Source: Quillaja saponaria
Taxonomy: Eukaryota > Streptophyta > Magnoliopsida > Fabales > Quillajaceae
Length of the DNA stretch: 64,000 bases
Direction of reading: 5' to 3'
NCBI GenBank assembly: GCA_029379385.1
Contig: CM055612.1
Coordinates: forward strand, 13,640,001 to 13,704,000
The notes below the pieces were generated by a model that saw nothing but the letters and a program-made list of their open reading frames with translations, searched no databases and was not told where the DNA came from. Position 1 is the first letter of the stretch. Each line of letters opens with the position of its first letter. The translations under genes and the position numbers were made by a program. Shown in pieces: positions 24,450-35,440 of the stretch.

Positions 24450-24955
24450 ATTAGAAATAGTTTAAATTTGTATCAAAGGAGTGTTAATTTTCTTTTTCGT
24501 AATCGTTGAAAGTTTAGACTTGTAGAAACGAGTGTTGGCATTCTTTTTGGGAACCTTTGATAGTTTAGACTCGTATCAATGAGTGTTGATATTCTTTTCT
24601 TATGAACCTTTGATAAGTCAGACTCATAAAAGAGTGCTAGTATTTCATTTTTAGAACAATTGGTACTTTATACTCATATTAAGGAGTATTGTTGTTCTCT
24701 GTTTCTTTTTTTTTTTTTTTTTTGGAAATCATTGAAAGTTTATAATAATATGAAGGTGTATTTGTGTTTTTTTTTTTTTTAAATTTAATAATAAAGAAAC
24801 GTTGACAATTGAAACTTGTATTAAGAAGTGTTGGTGTTTCTTTTTTCTTAGAACTACTAATATTTTAAACTAGTATCAAGGAGTATTTGAGTTCCTTCTA
24901 AAAAAAAGATCGACTATCTAGTTTAAACTAGTATAAAGGAGTATTAGTCTTTGAG
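24450..24955. repeat. Minisatellite, about nine degenerate units
   Basis: The phrase 'agtttagactcgtatcaagg' followed by 'agtgttg' recurs about nine times. The 'gag/gaagtgtt' anchor falls near 24480, 24530, 24581, 24632, 24684, 24754, 24826, 24881 and 24939. Unit length is 51-52 bp at first and then 55-72 bp, where poly-T runs have expanded. It has no coding potential. Confidence 0.85.
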
Positions 24956-25019
24956 TCAACTATTTTAAAGTTATGGGAAACAAACAAACTTATTTCGTTG
25001 CTCCCTTCATTTACTTCTA

Positions 25020-26330
25020 TTTTCTCTACAATGTTCCTCTTGTTTTGTTAATCTAGCATATGAGGTTTGTAATTTCCATGGCTCGCTATACTTAACTCAA
25101 TGTCATATGCTCTGGTTGCAACCTCTTCAAAAGTTCGAGACTTCAAGTGCACGTTTCAATTGCATAGATTTCTAATACTCACTCTTTGCAATCTAAGCTT
25201 AGTGCTTTCCAATATTTGATGTAGTCAATTACAGACTCATCTATCTTTGTCTAATGTTGGTGAGCTCCATCAAGGTGACTGTATGTTGAGTATTGTAGAA
25301 TCAGTTGAGAAAGTCTCTTTCAAGTTGCTCCTAACTGTTGATTGACACAGGCTCCAACTTGGTGTACCAATCGAACACAATTCCTCTAAGGGATTGAACA
25401 AATTGCTTGACAAGAAGACCTCCCAAAGTCTCAGCATTTTCACAAGTCTCAATGAAATGAGCAACATGTTGTTTGGGGCTTCCATTTCCAAACTAGTTGA
25501 AGTTTTTGGAGGTTAATACCTGAGAGGCATTTTCATATTGTTAATCCGCTTTGTGTATGACTTTAATCACAAAAGTGAATTTTACAAACATCTTCTGTAT
25601 TGTGCTCTGATGGTGTTGGAGGTCATGTCCTGTAACTATTGTATCGAGAATGTCAGAATGGAAGCGAAAAGTTGTTAAGAAACTTCAAGTTCTTCTTTCT
25701 TTTTTCCTTTTTCCGTGAAAATGAAATTTGAAGATGAACTAGTAATGAAAGTTGGTTGTTAACTTGGCTTAACACTATTTTGCAACTCTAACTTGTTTGT
25801 AAGATTAGCAATCTTAAAGTCTTTATCTTTAATGGTTTTGGTGAAGAGCAAGATCTTCATCTCCAATTCTAGTACCTTATCTTTCATAGTTAAATCTTCA
25901 ATAGCATGACATCATTACAGGAGAACACATCCATTGTGGAAGATATTAACTTGCCATTCAAACTTGTAGGTAACACTTCAAAGATGGTAGAAACATGAGA
26001 TCTGCCTCATAGCATGGTGTGTTGATTCCCAATAATTTGAAATTCTTTGAAGAAAAAAAAAATGAATATCCATAGTTGATAATGTGATTTGTTTTTTTAG
26101 TGGCTTGGATGTCGGAGATAACAAAAGGTTGGGTCTTGACTTAATCAACCGATCAAAAAAGTTGTTGATTGAAGGATTTTTACCACTTTTGTAATCGGTG
26201 CATTATATGAGATCTTCTTAGTGGAATCAAAATAAATGATAAAGGGGTTGATAACTTTGGTAGTGGCACCAATATCGTTGTTGGCTTGTTCCTTCCCATA
26301 GCCATGACATCCTGTGATGTTGATATAAAT
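25020..26330 (-). pseudogene. gag: Ty3/gypsy gag pseudogene
   Basis: Read right to left, it shows an N-terminal coiled-coil stretch 'VLELEMKILLFTKTIKDKD' with 'IANLTNKLELQ' (about 25870-25780). The 'LQDM..NTIRAQY' block follows near 25620 and 'YTKRINNMKMP' near 25540. The retrotransposon gag domain then reads 'GSPKQHVAHFIETCENAETL', 'LVKQFVQSLRGIVFDWYTK' and 'EQLERDFL', ending 'FEEVATRAYDIELSIASHG' near 25070. All belong to a common plant gypsy gag type. Stops and frameshifts are scattered throughout. No protease or RT follows to the left, so only the 5' third of the element remains. An LTR stub and primer site lie immediately upstream on the same strand. Confidence 0.9.
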
Positions 26331-26364
26331 ATTTTATTGGAATGAGAAAGAGATGAAAGACAGA

Positions 26365-26392
26365 TTTGTCCACCGAGTGTGCCAAATTTGTG
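26365..26392 (-). promoter_or_regulatory. Gypsy primer-binding-site region
   Basis: On the minus strand 'AAATTTGGCACACTCGGTGG' lies just upstream of the gag pseudogene. 'TTTGGCACGCCCRGTGGGAC' is the usual sequence at this position in many plant gypsy elements, and the differences are mostly transitions. Confidence 0.6.
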
Positions 26393-26512
26393 GTCACGAA
26401 TTTAGAGCATGTAAAACAACTGACAAGAAACATGCACTTAATAAAATTTGTATTAATTTCTTGTCCAAGAACTCTTCATCATGGACTTGTGAGGCATTTC
26501 TAGTAAGGTTGC
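26393..26512 (-). repeat. Truncated gypsy LTR stub
   Basis: By position next to the primer site this should be the 3' end of the 5' LTR of the minus-strand gypsy element. It is cut at 26513 where a copia LTR begins. No second copy was found to confirm it. Confidence 0.4.
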
Positions 26513-27959
26513 TGTTAGAATTATTGTCTAAGAGTTAATTAATGGTTGGCTATAATGACACTTTATTTTTATTTAGTGCATGTAATTATTTTTATTAGGC
26601 ATTTTTTATTATATTGTTTAAATGAGATTTAGTATAACGATGTACAAAGTCCATAAAATAAATATTATATATGCATAATTATGATGTTGATCATAATTGT
26701 GAGATATGACATACATAAAGTATTATTCTAAAAGCATTTATAGTCAATGAATCATCAAGAATGGAGATATTGATGATTCCTCAAGACAAGCATATGTTTT
26801 GTCATTTTCTCTTATAAAGAGAAACCATGTAAAGTCCTTACTCACGAGTCAATAGAAGTTCTCAAAGTAGTGATGGTATAAGTGATACGTTGACTTAAGA
26901 TTATCTTATTACCTTATATGTGTATCTATGTGTTTTGATGTCATTCCCCTTATCTTGTAATAAGGATAATACATAAGTGATTATTGAACATGTAGTGAAT
27001 CATATGAAGGTAGATGAATGATAGACAAATAATTCATCATCCTTAGTAAAGAGAATGAATATCTTATAGCCTCTTGAGATAAGAATGTCTTATTCTGGAA
27101 ATCTCTCCAAAGTGAAAGAGATTAAGAAAAGTGTTTTTTTGAATCTCTTTGAGTAACAAAATGTAAACTTTTTTCAAGTACTAATGGATTTAGACAGAGA
27201 TAAGGTTGGCACTAAAATCCATGCCCTATGTCTATCTCAAGAAATATATGTTAAAAGGATTGAATTACATAGTAACCAAGTATTGAAAGGTTTGATCAAT
27301 GATCTTAACTTCACTTGTACTTAGGTTGCCATGATATATTGCTAGATGTCAATTTTGATCTATGAATGTAACTTGGTTGGTTTATAAAAACCAAAGTTAA
27401 ATTAAAAGTGTCTTAATTTAATCGTACTTCTTAGGATATATTCAATGTCATTTATTGCCCACATACGAGAGAACCTAATGGGTTACACACTTTAACTGAC
27501 TTAGGTTAAGAACAAGTTCCAATTATATAGGGGTCAAAAGGTAATTGTCACCTATACATATATGAAAAAACTTGTTTTCTCGAAAGTCAAGAAAAATTCT
27601 AGTGGGAATCCTAATTGGATTTGGAATCATAATTGAATTTAGGACACTAGGAATCTGAAGGCCCATTAGTAATCATAATAAAATTATGGATTGTTAAAGG
27701 AGTGTGACAATCACTAAAGGGTATTCAGCCGCACTGTTGCAAGCAAGCAAGAGTGTGATAATCGGCCTTTAAGAGAAAATAGTGAGCAAGAAGAGTTCTT
27801 GACTTCCTCCTTCCTTAGTCGTGGCTTGGATTTAACTGATCAATTGTGTGAACTATTTCATTAGAGGCTTATTCGTTTAAATAGCGTACTAGTCATTGAT
27901 CATACTTTATGTTTGATTGGGAGAATCATTTTGATTATTTATGGAGGAAAAATAACGCT
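26513..27959 (+). repeat. Copia LTR (family D), first part, interrupted by Athila-like insertion
   Basis: It starts TGTTAGAATTATTG. It shares an ordered set of blocks with the LTR at 57562-59355: 'ttgacttaagattatcttatt' (near 26890; 58088 in the other), 'aaaggattgaattacatagtaac' (near 27254; 58437) and 'gctagatgtcaattttgatc' (near 27342; 58528). The two are distant relatives. It stops exactly where the Athila-like LTR starts at 27960. Copia gag lies on the far side of that insertion (36795), so this is probably the 5' LTR of that copia element. Confidence 0.6.
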
Positions 27960-29362
27960 TGCAAAAAGAGTTATTTTACATGCTTTTACTCATATTAATC
28001 TAGCTATGTTCTAGAGTTTTAGTTGGTTTTTACTTAGTTTTAGTTGAATTCCTAGTTGAGTTTGTATTATATTAGGATGTTGATTCTTAGTTGTTTTAGG
28101 ATTAGGATTTAGGTGTTTTATAGGAGTTCTAACTTGTATTAACTTAATATTTATGTTTTGAAGGTCTAATACATGAAAAAGTCCTATTAGAAGTCAAACT
28201 AGGACTCAAAAAGCACAAGACAAGGGAGGCTATCTAGGAGACTGGTGCCCTAGCACTGGAAAGTTGCAACCATGGTGCTAGGAATTTGTAGGTGGGAATC
28301 GTGGTGCTAAAAAGCTAAGGCCGCGGTGCTTAAGCCCTTGCCAAGTTGCCCATTTTCACCGATTTTTGAGGCCACAGGTCTGGGAAGCTTAGGCCGCAGC
28401 GTTGGCTAGATTCTTTGTCCGAATTAAAGTCAAATTGAGGGTTTTTATGCGTATAAAAGAGGGATTAACTTGAGGACTTATGGACATAATTAGAGACACA
28501 AGTTAGAAACGTTTTTTCTGGAGTATGAAAGCTTGTTAAAGGTGCAAGAAAGCAAGAGGGGCAAGGATCGTAGGAGCTTGAAGATTGATAACCTTCATAG
28601 CTTTCTCTATTTCTCCTTCCTTACTTTTATTGTATTCCTTTTATGTTTATTATTATTGAATCTATGTTTACACTAAGTAGCATAGAGTAGTTTCCTTTAT
28701 AGAATTGCAACAATATTTTATTTATGTAGTGCTTAAGTTTTAGTATATGATTTATCTAATTTCTTTTATTCTTAATACTTCTAATTGACTAGCCATGTCT
28801 TAGATTAAATTAAGAAACCTAAAGGAACATAGGAATGGGAATTTAGGTTAAGCCTTAAATGAATTAGCACTTGTTTGAATTATACACATGTTGTTGAGTT
28901 TGATTTGTGTAGAGGATAGGAATATACATATATTTTCTTGTGTAGCCAATTTAGGTCTAATGTTAATGACCTATTTAATTTAACTCACATAGGAAAATAA
29001 TGAATTGAATAAGTGAGATATATTTATAAGACATAGGAATTTGCTTATAATTAATCAAGAACCCTAGGTTAATAATTCTTTGCCATAACTAAGCAAGACA
29101 AGATAATAATAATTCAAGTGAAGTGTTCAGGGAAGTTGTAGTTCTAGATTTATCTCTAGTTTAATCTTGTGTTAATTTGCTTTTATTTTATAATTAGTTC
29201 ATAATCTACCAAAATCTTGATTGTTTGAATAAAATTAGAATTGCTAATTTTAATAATTAGCATAATATTTGAAAACTTCTCGCTGGAACGATACTCTACT
29301 TACTCTATATTACTTAAGGACGATACCTGTGCTTACGAATTACCTGGCATAAATCCACATCA
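27960..29362 (+). repeat. Athila-like 5' LTR
   Basis: This is about 1.4 kb starting TGCAAAAAGAG and ending CCACATCA, homologous to 33874-35238 except for the last ~120 bp. It has a GC-rich segment with GCGG/GGCGCC-like words (28230-28410), a TATA-like 'gtataaaagagg' at about 28451, and then a U5-like AT-rich half. Confidence 0.88.
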
Positions 29363-29365
29363 AGT

Positions 29366-29384
29366 TTTTGACGCTGTTGTCAAA
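29366..29384 (+). promoter_or_regulatory. Athila primer-binding site (tRNA-Asp type), decayed
   Basis: TTTTGACGCTGTTGTCAAA matches the Athila/Tat site TTTTGGCGCCGTTGCCGGG. Every difference is a G-to-A or C-to-T transition. It starts three bases after the LTR. Confidence 0.8.
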
Positions 29385-29575
29385 TGTTATTCTTATATTT
29401 GTTAATATTGATACTAACCAATTCTAGTTTTAATTCAAACTTTCTTTTTTTGTTTTTAGGAACTCTTGATTGTGCATGCGAGAGCTTAGAGCTTGTTCTA
29501 TTCGATACAGCAATTGATAAGATTTATCAAAAACTTTGAAAGGAGAAGCAACAAGTATCAAGCCAAATTCTAGTA

Positions 29576-30850
29576 ATGGCTAATGATCAAGAACCCAAGT
29601 TCTTGCAAGACTTTGCAATCTCTCTAGTTCAAGAACTTCACTTAAGCATTCTAAGGCCTGCAATCCAAGCCAATGATTTTGAAATCAAGCTAAACTAGAT
29701 CCAAATGATTCAGCAGATGGAACAATTTTCTGGATTTCCAAATGATGATTCGAACTCGCACTTTATAAGCTTCTTGGAGTTGGTGACACTCTCAAGATCA
29801 ATGGAGTTTCGGATAATGCATTAAGGTTGTGCCTTTTTCTTTTCTCACTTTGAGAAAAGGCAAAGAGGTAATGGCTGCTTGCATTCCCCCACTACTCTAG
29901 TACAACATAGGAAGAATTGGCCTAAAAGTTTTTAGCCAAATTATTTCCACTAGCCAAAACAGCCAAGTTGCGAAAACAAAATCACTTCTTTCATGCAACT
30001 TGAATCAGAATCTCTTTATGAAGTGTGTGAAAGATTCAAGGAGTTGTTTAGAAGATGTCCCCACCATGCCTTACTAAAGTGGCTGTAAGTGCAAACCTTC
30101 TATATTGGTTTGGTGAGCAAAACAAGGACAATAATTAATGCAGCAGCTGGTGAAGGCTTAGTGGGGAAGACCATTGATTAAGCATTTGAATTATTAGAGG
30201 AGATGGCTACCAATAATTATCAATGGCCTTCCGAAGGGTTTTCAACTTAAAGAGTAGCTGAAGTTCATGAAATGGATGCCATTAGTTTATTAACTGCATA
30301 AATGGCTCTCTTGGCAAGGACAATTGAGACCCTTGGAGGATAATCAAATAGAAGCCAAGCCATGGCTTATGAGATTAATGGAGATGCACATGGAAGAAAT
30401 GTGTGCCTAAACAACCATGAAGTTATAAATTACTTAAGCAATTATAATAGGCAGCAAGGTAATCCTTACTCTAACCTCTACAATCCGAGGTGGAGAAACC
30501 ACCCAAATTTTTCTTGGAGTAACCAAGGGCAATCCAATGAAGCAAAGTCTACTTATCCAATTGATGTTCAGTCACAAGCCCAAATTCCTACACTTGAAAA
30601 GAAGCCATCTATTGTAGAATTATTTGTGAAATACATATCGAAGATGGATTCCATAATCCAAAGCCAAGCGACATCACTTAAAAACCTTGAGAATCAAATA
30701 ACCTAGCTGGTCAATGCGACTATAAGTCGTCCTCAAGGTGCTTTACCTAATGATACCGTACTAAATCCAAGAGAAAGGAATCCTAATATAGAGGATTGCA
30801 AAACCATCTCTCTAAGGAGTGGTAGTAGAAGAACCTTCTAAGTAAGCTGA
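29576..30850 (+). pseudogene. gag: Athila-like gag pseudogene
   Basis: The ATG at 29576 opens 'MANDQEPKFLQDFA'. The Athila gag hallmarks follow: 'PAIQANDFEIK', 'QFSGFPNDDSN', 'SLYEVCERFKELFRRCPHH' (near 30013-30065) and 'FELLEEMATNNYQWPSEG' (near 30188-30240). A downstream open stretch from 30362 to 30706 ends 'NYNRQQGNPYSNLYNPRWRN', 'HPNFSWSNQGQ' and 'SLKNLENQIT'. Stops and frameshifts separate these blocks. This protein would form the particle shell. Confidence 0.9.
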
Positions 30851-31769
30851 AATTCTATCCTAAACAAGATGAGGAGATAATTATGAGTAGTAAAAAGGAG
30901 GCTCAAGCTCCTAAAGAAAACACTCTTACACACCCACCTCTACCTTTTCCTTAACGCCTTCAAAAGCCAAAGCTTGATGAGAAATTTAAAAAATTTCTGG
31001 AGGTATTCAAGAAGCTTCACAACAACATTCCTTTTATAGAAGCTCTTGAACAAATGCCTATATATGTCAAGTTTACAAAGGATATCTTATCCAAGAAGCG
31101 TAAAATAGAGGACCACGAAATGGTTACTTTAAGCAAGAGTCTAATGCTACCTTCCAATAGAAACTACCACTAAAGCTTAAAGATCCGGGTAGTTTCAACA
31201 TACCGATTTTCATTGGCAAGTCATTTAGTGGTAGAGCTTTATGTGATTTGGGAGCAAGCATCAATTTGATGCCATTATCAATATTTAAAAAGCTTGGATT
31301 TAAAAAGGGGAAGTTCAAGCTAACTAAAGTGACCTTGCAACTAGCAGATCGGTCACAAACTAATCTAATAGGAATCAGTGAAGATGTCCTGGTCAAAGTG
31401 GATAAGTTAATACTACCGGCTAATTTTCTCATTCTTGACATGGAAGAAGACAAGGAAATCCCCATTATTTTAAGGAGACCATTCTTAGTCATTGGTAGAA
31501 TACTCATTGATGTGCAAAAAGGAGAACTTATCATGAGAGTTCAAGACCAAGAAGAAATGTTTAATGTATTCAAGGCTATGACATTTCCTTTCAAAGTCGA
31601 TGAATGTTATGCAATTGAAGTTGTCCTTGAAGCATCAAATGAAGTAGTTCAAGAAAAGATTACTCCTCTTGGCATGCCCTTACCTTTAAAGAACTCTTCA
31701 ATTGTTAGGCCACCACCCTTGAAGACTACAAGCTCAATAAGAAAGAAAGTTGTCAAGTGGTGGGATTAA
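30851..31769 (+). pseudogene. Athila-like protease region
   Basis: After the gag tail ('FLEVFKKLHNNIPFIEALEQ', about 31000-31055) an aspartic-protease domain reads 'ALCDLGASINLMPLSIFKKL'. The catalytic Asp is at 31245-31247 and is retained. The frame is open from before 31248 to the TAA at 31767-31769 and includes 'DKEIPIILRRPFLVIGRILI' and 'DVQKGELIMRVQDQ'. This is the best-preserved coding stretch of the element. It ends shortly after 'VDECYAIEVV', before any RT sequence. Confidence 0.9.
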
Positions 31770-33300
31770 GTAATAGGAAAGCCAAAGCTCTTGAAGAAAA
31801 TTCCTAATGGAGATCATGCCATGGACAATGCAAGCTCACAGTACAAGTACAAGAGGAATAGGAGGAGATTTATTAACTTTGAAGAAAATAATCTTCCTAA
31901 AGCCTCCATGGCTTGGGATGACAAGGGCTAAGCATACAAAAGTCAAGCCGATGATTATAAATCAAGCACTACTTGGGAGGCAACCCAAGCTCTTTAACTT
32001 AGCACCTTAATTTTTAATTTGTTAGACTATTTTTTATTAAGTTTTCATGTTCTTATTGTAGGTACAAGAGTCAAGCATAAAAATATAATTAACATGGCGA
32101 AAAATAGTAAATCGGATGCCTTAGAGCTAAGAAAGTAGTGCTAGAGAAATTGAATCAGGCAGGGATAGTGGCATCTAGGCGCCACAAAGCTAGCACCACG
32201 GCACCAATCAAGACTTCCAACCCGTGGCTAGGGCACCACGAAAGTCAAAAGCTGGAGCCCCAGGTACCCCTACAAGCCCATTTTGCTCGTTTTGACCCCT
32301 TTCAACTTCCTTTCAAACTTGGACACTTCAAATACAACATGGATAAGGAATTATGTTCTTTCTACCTTTCTTAAATTTTAGGGAGTATTTCTATCCTTAT
32401 TCATTTTGAATATTTTTAACATTGAAGACAATGTTTGTCTTAAGTTTGGGAATGTTGGCTTGTAGTGTTTTTTTATTTTTTTTATTTTTATTTTATTTTA
32501 TTTTATTTTTTTTAAAAAGGGTTATTGTGTTTGATATTTGATGCTTGTATTTTTCCTTAGGTTGTATAGTTAGCCAATATATTATTATTCTTTTATGATA
32601 AAATCTCTCATTCTATGATAATATGTTAGTTTTCACATGCTCTTGACATTCATGTTAAATTTTTGAGTTAGTAGCATTGTAGGATGTGATTTCTAATACT
32701 TTTATGCACTTAATCTTTTTCTTAGAATTGTTTTGTTTATTTAGAGACTTTTTATGTTTAGGAAGTTCATATTTAGTTAGGAACCTTATAAATGTGTTTG
32801 ATTTTCTTGAGGCAAAATCATAGACAAAGCTAAGTTAGGGATATGATTTAGACCATTTATGGACCATTTGAGCTTTTCATGCCAACCTAAGATATTGTAT
32901 CCCTAGTTTACCCAGTAAGCCTAATTTGGCCTTTTCTTGTTCAACCATATTAATTTTTTCCTTATCTCTTTTTAATTTCCTTTTGCACCTTTCACTCTTA
33001 TGCATGTTGATCTTTTTAAGAAGATTATAGAGTTATATGATGAAAAAAGAAAGAGTGAAGAGTGGAGTTAAAAAAAAAAAACACAAGAGCTAATTTGTGA
33101 TCCATGTTCACCTTGTTTTTCATAATATAATGAAATAAGTTTGAGGGTGTGCCATAGAGTTGTTAAGGAGGGAATATGTGCTTCAAGTATAAAAGAAGTT
33201 TTCCTTACCTTGTGCTCTTTGTTGTAACATTGAGGCCAATGTTAATTTGAAGTTTAGGGGTATGAGAATTCTTTCGAATTATGATTAAAATTCCTTCAAA

Positions 33301-33331
<31 letters not shown>

Positions 33332-33873
33332 TGTGAATTGTTGGGAGATAAAGGAAAAGTAAAAGCCAAGTATAGGTGTATTACCTGAAATGTGAAGGGT
33401 GTTTCAACAAAGGTCTTAGAATGAATAATGTGCTTAGGGTGATTTTGAGCCTTATAATTTCCTTTATCATACCATTACCCTAGCCTATGTTATAAGCTTA
33501 ATAAATACCTATTGATCCTTGACTTAGTGGAGTCTACATTAGTGGAGATAGAGTTAAAGTGCACACTTATAGGTTTGAATGCTAAATTGGATTTACTTAG
33601 ACATACACTTATCCAGATTGCATATATTCCTTTGTCAAAATATCATTACACACACACATTAGAAATCCAATTGAATTTGATACTTGTTTTTAAATTGAAT
33701 CATGAATTTGAGTGATACTTATGGTTAACATTTGGTCAAGTTCATGCTGAAACTTTTAAGAGTATGTTAGGATTTCATTATGTTTGGGTGATGCATCTTT
33801 TTAGCTATTAGTATTTGTTTATGTTTTAGTTTTCTTTTGTTTAAGGACTAGCAAAACTTTAAGTTTAGGGTTG
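31770..33873 (+). other. Athila-like 3' untranslated region after a pol deletion
   Basis: Sequence passes from the protease tail to the post-integrase region: 'cttgggaggcaacccaag' at about 31973 matches 'cttgggaggcaacctaag' at 60582, which follows integrase in the second element. Thus RT, RNase H and integrase are gone. Further right are a GC-rich stretch (32160-32290), 'acattgaagacaatgtttgt' near 32420, T-rich runs (32465-32515), a 26-A run near 33306, and a block (about 32810-32930) shared with 63340-63460. The 'agtttagggttgtg' before 33874 should be the polypurine tract. Confidence 0.75.
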
Positions 33874-35238
33874 TGAAAACTATTTAAAAAAAAGTTATTT
33901 TAGATGCTTTAAATTATATTAACCTAGGTATGTTCTAGAGTTTTAGTTAGTTTTTGCCTAGTTTTAGTTGAATTCCTAGTTGAGTTCATATTATATTAGA
34001 ATGGTGATTCCTAGTTGTTTCCGGATTAGGATTTAGGTATTTTATAAGATTTCTAACTTGTATTAACTTAGTCTTTATATTTTAAAAGTCTAATACAAGA
34101 AGGAGTCCCATTGGAAGTTAAATTCAGGCTCAAAACGCACGAAACAATGGAAACGCCCCAGCTCCAGAAAGTTTCCACCATGGCACTAGGAATTTCCAGG
34201 TGGGCACCATGGCGCCAGAAAGATGAGGCCCCAGGCTCCCAAGCCCCTGCCAAGTTACCCTGTTTCGTCAATTTTTGAGGTTGTGGCACTAGGAAGCTTA
34301 GGCTGCTACACCAGCACGATTCATAGTTCGAATTAAAGTGAAATTGAGAGTTTCTAAGCCTATAAAAGAAGGACTACCTTTAGGACTTATAGACACAATG
34401 AGAGACATAAGTTAGCAATGTTTTTTTAGAGTATGAGATCTTGTCAAAGGTGCAAGGAAATAAGAGGGGCAAGGATCATAGGAGCTTGAAGATCAACAAC
34501 CTTCATAGGTTTCTCTATTTATGCTCATTTTTTAATTTTATTGTATTCCTATGATGTTTATTATTGTTGAATCCATATTTACACTAAGTAGCATGGAGTA
34601 GTTTTTTTTTTCTAGAATTGCAACTAGAACTCAACTTGTTCCTTGATATTATTTTATCTATGGATTATTTAGGTTTTGGTATATGATTTATCTAATTTAT
34701 TTTCTGCTTAATGCTTCTAATTGACTAGTCATCACTTAGACTGAATTAGGAAACCTAAAGGAACTTAGGAAGGGGAATTTATGTTAAGCCTTGAATGAAT
34801 TAACACTTGTTTGAATTCAACATATGTTGTTGAGTGTGATTTGTGAATAGGATAGGAATATACATATATGCCTTGCGTAGCCAATTTAGGCCTAATCTTA
34901 ATGACTTGTTTAATTTAATTCACATAGGAATATAGTGAATTGATTAAGTGAGATATATTTATAAGACATAGGAATATGCTTATAATTAATCAAGAACCTT
35001 AGGTTCATGATTCTTTGCCATAACTAAGCAAGACATGATAATAATAGTTCAAGTCAAGTGTTAAGGGAAGTTGTAGTTCTAAGTTTATCTCCAGTTTAAT
35101 CATGTGTTAATTTGCTTTTAGTTTATAATTAATTCATAATCTAGCGAAATCTCAATTGTTTGAATAAAATTAGAATTGCTAATTTTAATACTTAACATAA
35201 TATTAGAAAACTCCATATGGGAATAATACTCTACTTAC
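33874..35238 (+). repeat. Athila-like 3' LTR, 3'-truncated
   Basis: It is homologous to 27960-29362 from the first 15 bases to 'actctacttac' at 35238, where it breaks off about 120 bp short of the LTR end. The GC-rich segment (34150-34320) contains CACCATGGCGCCAG. Confidence 0.88.
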
Positions 35239-35440
35239 AGAGTTTAAGGGTTTTTGAGTTTTGGAATTATTCGAAACCCTAAAATACAAAAATTGGGGTT
35301 TAGGGTTTTGGAATTGTTCCAAACCCTAAATTTGGTAAAATTAGATTTTAAAAGGTTCTAGGTTTGGAATCATTCCAAATCCTAAAATTATCAATTTACA
35401 GTGTCTTAGGGATTTGGAATTGTTGTAAACCCTAAAATTA
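35239..35440. repeat. Array of four palindromic units with AAACCCTAA boxes
   Basis: Four units (about 35246-35285, 35297-35330, 35354-35388 and 35404-35437) have the form 'tagggttttggaattgttcc' followed by 'aaaccctaaa'. Each reads nearly the same on both strands. Unit spacing is 46-56 bp. AAACCCTAA equals the plant 'telo box', but there is no TTTAGGG tandem, so this is not a telomere. It lies between the truncated Athila LTR and the copia leader. Confidence 0.85.

Larger units (their letters stand above)
27960..35238 (+). mobile_element. Athila/Tat-like gypsy element lacking RT, RNase H and integrase
   Basis: Homologous LTRs lie at 27960-29362 and 33874-35238, with a tRNA-Asp-type primer site after the first. 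Gag and protease follow, and then, without RT-RNase H-integrase, the 3' region typical of this group. The 3' LTR lacks its last ~120 bp, so no target duplication can be read. The element sits inside a copia LTR. Confidence 0.88.

Noticed and set aside
31124..31534. 136-codon minus-strand open frame
   Set aside because: It is antisense of the open Athila-like protease. The sense reading has the family motifs.
33305..33332. Poly-A tail of a processed pseudogene
   Set aside because: The A run has no coding sequence before it and no flanking duplication. It lies in the 3' region of the Athila-like element.
35239..35440. Interstitial telomere repeat
   Set aside because: TTTAGGG occurs only singly within longer palindromic units. 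There is no tandem heptamer array.
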